Assembly: GCA_903813345.2 (NCBI GenBank)
Contig: CAIIXF020000005.1
Span: 27,965,375 to 28,029,374, forward strand
Source of the DNA: Owenia fusiformis
Lineage: Eukaryota; Annelida; Polychaeta; Sabellida; Oweniidae
Direction: 5' to 3'
Length of the DNA stretch: 64,000 bases
In this document: one piece after another, positions 57,886-64,000 of the stretch
How the letters are laid out: every line of letters starts with the position of its first letter
How positions within the stretch are numbered: the stretch's first letter is position 1
The notes under the pieces: generated by a model
Told to the model about the DNA's origin: nothing
Seen by the model: the letters and a program-made list of their open reading frames with translations, nothing else
Database searches by the model: none
Translations under genes and position numbers: made by a program

Positions 57886-58700
57886 TACCAATTGATTCTT
57901 CACTACAAATATAAATGCAATATTTCCATCTATTAATGATGTTGTTTTTTAATACACAGTATGGTAAAACACATATATTGGAATGATATGAACAAAGAAA
58001 TAATTTACAAGACATTAATAATAATTTACATCTTTTATGTTAATATGTTACAATATATGAGGGTTAGTTTCAAACTGTCATCAATTTGATTCTAATATTT
58101 TGATTTTGAACTATGTATTCTGCCATAATGAGAACATATCCACATACAATGTTTAAAATATTACACATTTCATTAATCATTGGTAATTATAATTTAGAAA
58201 ATAACATAAAAATTCTAACTGAGCGGATCTATCTTAAGTGACACATTAGTCAACCATTACTGCAGTTCAAAGCATTACAACAAATGGGACATTTCCACAA
58301 ATATATCTTTCTCTTCAAGCAGTGTTAAAAGTATGAATGTTCTGTATTTTACATGATTTTTGTCACTTTAGGACCTAAATCTAAATCTAGGAGCTTAATC
58401 TCCCAGACAATCTGTATATTACAACAACAGCTGTGTTATTTTCATATCCAACAAATCAAATGAATGCCAAATGAAGAATTAACACAGTAATACTGAGTTA
58501 AAACTCATTATCTTCCCTTTAAGAATACTCATACAAATCCACCTGATGAATTACATTACCGCAAAAAGTGCCCAACCTTTATAAGTGATCCCTTATACTT
58601 TATTTACAGCTACTTGGTTGAGCGAGAATGTACTGCTGTTTAGTATGTTGTATAGTGATATATTTGGCCATGGTCTTAATATTGTTTCCCTTATTTGACA
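57886..58700. other. Intergenic, nothing recognised
   Basis: AT-rich sequence upstream of the orphan exon at 58716. No array or gene was seen. Confidence 0.35.
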
Positions 58701-58715
58701 ATGTTTTGCTTACAG

Positions 58716-58922
58716 ATCCTGACATTGAGTAACAGAACCAGAATGTGTGGTTCATATACCACTATACACGGGTCCATATTTGGAACCATTGCATCTTACA
58801 ATTTCATCACAAGTCACCGTTCATCAAAAAAAGACAACGGTTTTCTTGGAATCGTAAGTTACGATCATACCAAAAACAAACCCCAGCCTAACATCAACAT
58901 GCAGTTTGCAACAGCCAAATGA
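58716..58922 (+). CDS. Orphan terminal exon, 68 codons, family not recognised
   Basis: A good acceptor (TTTGCTTACAG) is followed in phase 0 by 68 open codons and a TGA. It reads ILTLSNRTRMCGSYTTIHG, then SIFGTIASYNFITSH, a basic SSKKDNG linker, FLGIVSYDHTKNKPQPN and a short end. The frame could also start at an ATG at 58701 (MFCLQ...). Hydrophobic and polar residues alternate as in a beta-rich domain, which favours real coding. It is convergent with the PKC gene. Upstream exons were not identified. Confidence 0.4.
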   Translation: MLTLSNRTRMCGSYTTIHGSIFGTIASYNFITSHRSSKKDNGFLGIVSYDHTKNKPQPNINMQFATAK

Positions 58923-59468
58923 CACTTTAAGCATATTGACTTTCATAAAAAACTATAGTAAAGGCAGTGCTTGTAAATATTGAGACAGAATAACTCACAA
59001 TGGTATGTATGTTAAGGGTTAAGTACAAATGTAAAACCTGAATTCTAAAGTATGATATGGGCTTATGGGCTACTCCTTAGATTTTAATCTTATTGGATGT
59101 CATGTCAACATGCACATGTGATAACAAATGATAAAATGGGACTGAAAAACCATAGAAGCAGCCCATAATTCAAGTAATATAATACAAATTGCTAAGACGA
59201 GGAAAAACCCAGAATTCATAGATGGACTTATCTTTGTAGAGGGTTAAGGTTATCATGGAGATAGGTCCATGAATGAATTGTGGGATATTCCTCCTCTCCA
59301 GATTGCTGAAAAGGGGAAATAACCCAGAATTCATAGATGAACATATTTCTATGTAGATATTCATCTTTATATGGTGATAGGATTAGGATTGAATTATGGG
59401 ATATTCCTCCTCTCCAGATTGCTATTTCATACTACTGTATTATGAAACTATTAACAGTCACGGTGTCA

Positions 59469-63479
<4,011 letters not shown>

Positions 63480-64000
63480 CTAGAATATGGAGTGAAAATG
63501 CGCATACATTGGGAACACCTACATACAAGTAAACTATGAAGTGTACTCACCATCCCCTCCCACCCATGAAGTCATTCAAACTATGCTTGGATCTTTGAAT
63601 AAAGTGTAAACTATGTCAGGATATCCCTGGTGTTATTTGTCACGAAGGAATGGCTTCATAGGTGGGAATAAGAGGAATTCAGAATATTGCAGGGGCACAA
63701 GCACTCATATTAGAAATCAGTAAATATTTCTCAACCTCACTTAAAGAGCTGAATATATGTAACTAGGTAATGTTAAAACCTAGAAAATAATGTACTATAA
63801 TAAAGGAATGATCACTTTATCAAAAATAATTGAAATGTGGTTTTTGTTTAAAACAATAAGCAAACCAAGGCAACATACATGAAATGCATATTTGATAGCT
63901 ATATGTGCAAGAGTATTCGTTTTTCATTGAGACTCAAATACATCATACATATACAAATAAAGATCACACATAACTTTGCGTTTTTTGCTTAAGTATGAAA
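63480..64000. other. PKC intron continuing past the window edge
   Basis: AT-rich. It was searched on the minus strand for the glycine-loop exon that should precede VMLAELKG and none was seen. The upstream PKC exons are therefore beyond 64000. Confidence 0.5.

Overview
The window looks like nuclear DNA of an intron-rich, AT-rich, transposon-dense marine invertebrate, most likely a lophotrochozoan (mollusc, brachiopod, annelid or a relative). The basis is GT-AG spliced genes, a secreted two-copper tyrosinase of the kind common in shell- and tube-forming animals, a Sulfotransfer_2 carbohydrate sulfotransferase, CR1/Crack-like non-LTR elements with a microsatellite tail, a tRNA-derived SINE and many foldback (MITE-like) elements. 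The species cannot be fixed from sequence alone.

Layout. 1-2.5 kb: 3' part of a carbohydrate sulfotransferase (+). 2.9-6.8 kb: four exons of a CutC copper-homeostasis gene (-), whose remaining exons are not visible, so it probably interleaves with the sulfotransferase. 7.96-11.7 kb: complete five-exon secreted tyrosinase (-) with a Tyr-rich, Cys-containing tail ending in a Gly-Lys repeat. 11.7-15.7 kb: no gene, but an inverted duplication and a minisatellite. 15.7-17.3 kb: 5'-truncated LINE with an open reverse-transcriptase frame. 18.3-20.0 kb: complete UBXN6/UBXD1 (p97 cofactor, -). 20.6-21.0 kb: second LINE fragment. 21-29.6 kb: gene-poor, with dispersed repeats. 29.7-30.0 kb: first coding exon of an unrecognised membrane protein (-), divergent from a complete seven-exon MON1 gene (+, 30.5-37.0 kb). 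37-44 kb: MITEs, tandem repeats and a SINE. 44.0-45.1 kb: intronless protein with HAD-like motifs (+). 45-58 kb: repeats, including a 37-bp satellite flanking a block of nested palindromes and a decayed mariner element, plus one orphan terminal exon at 58.7-58.9 kb (+). 59.5-63.5 kb: last six exons (most of the kinase domain) of a novel PKC, delta/theta type (-); the gene continues to the right.

The genes do not form a pathway. MON1 (Rab7 GEF subunit) and UBXN6 (p97 cofactor) both act in endolysosomal trafficking. CutC and tyrosinase both involve copper and lie on the same strand, but nothing in the sequence links them functionally. Splice junctions were read by eye from GT/AG sites, codon phase and family alignment; phases close without exception in every complete gene.
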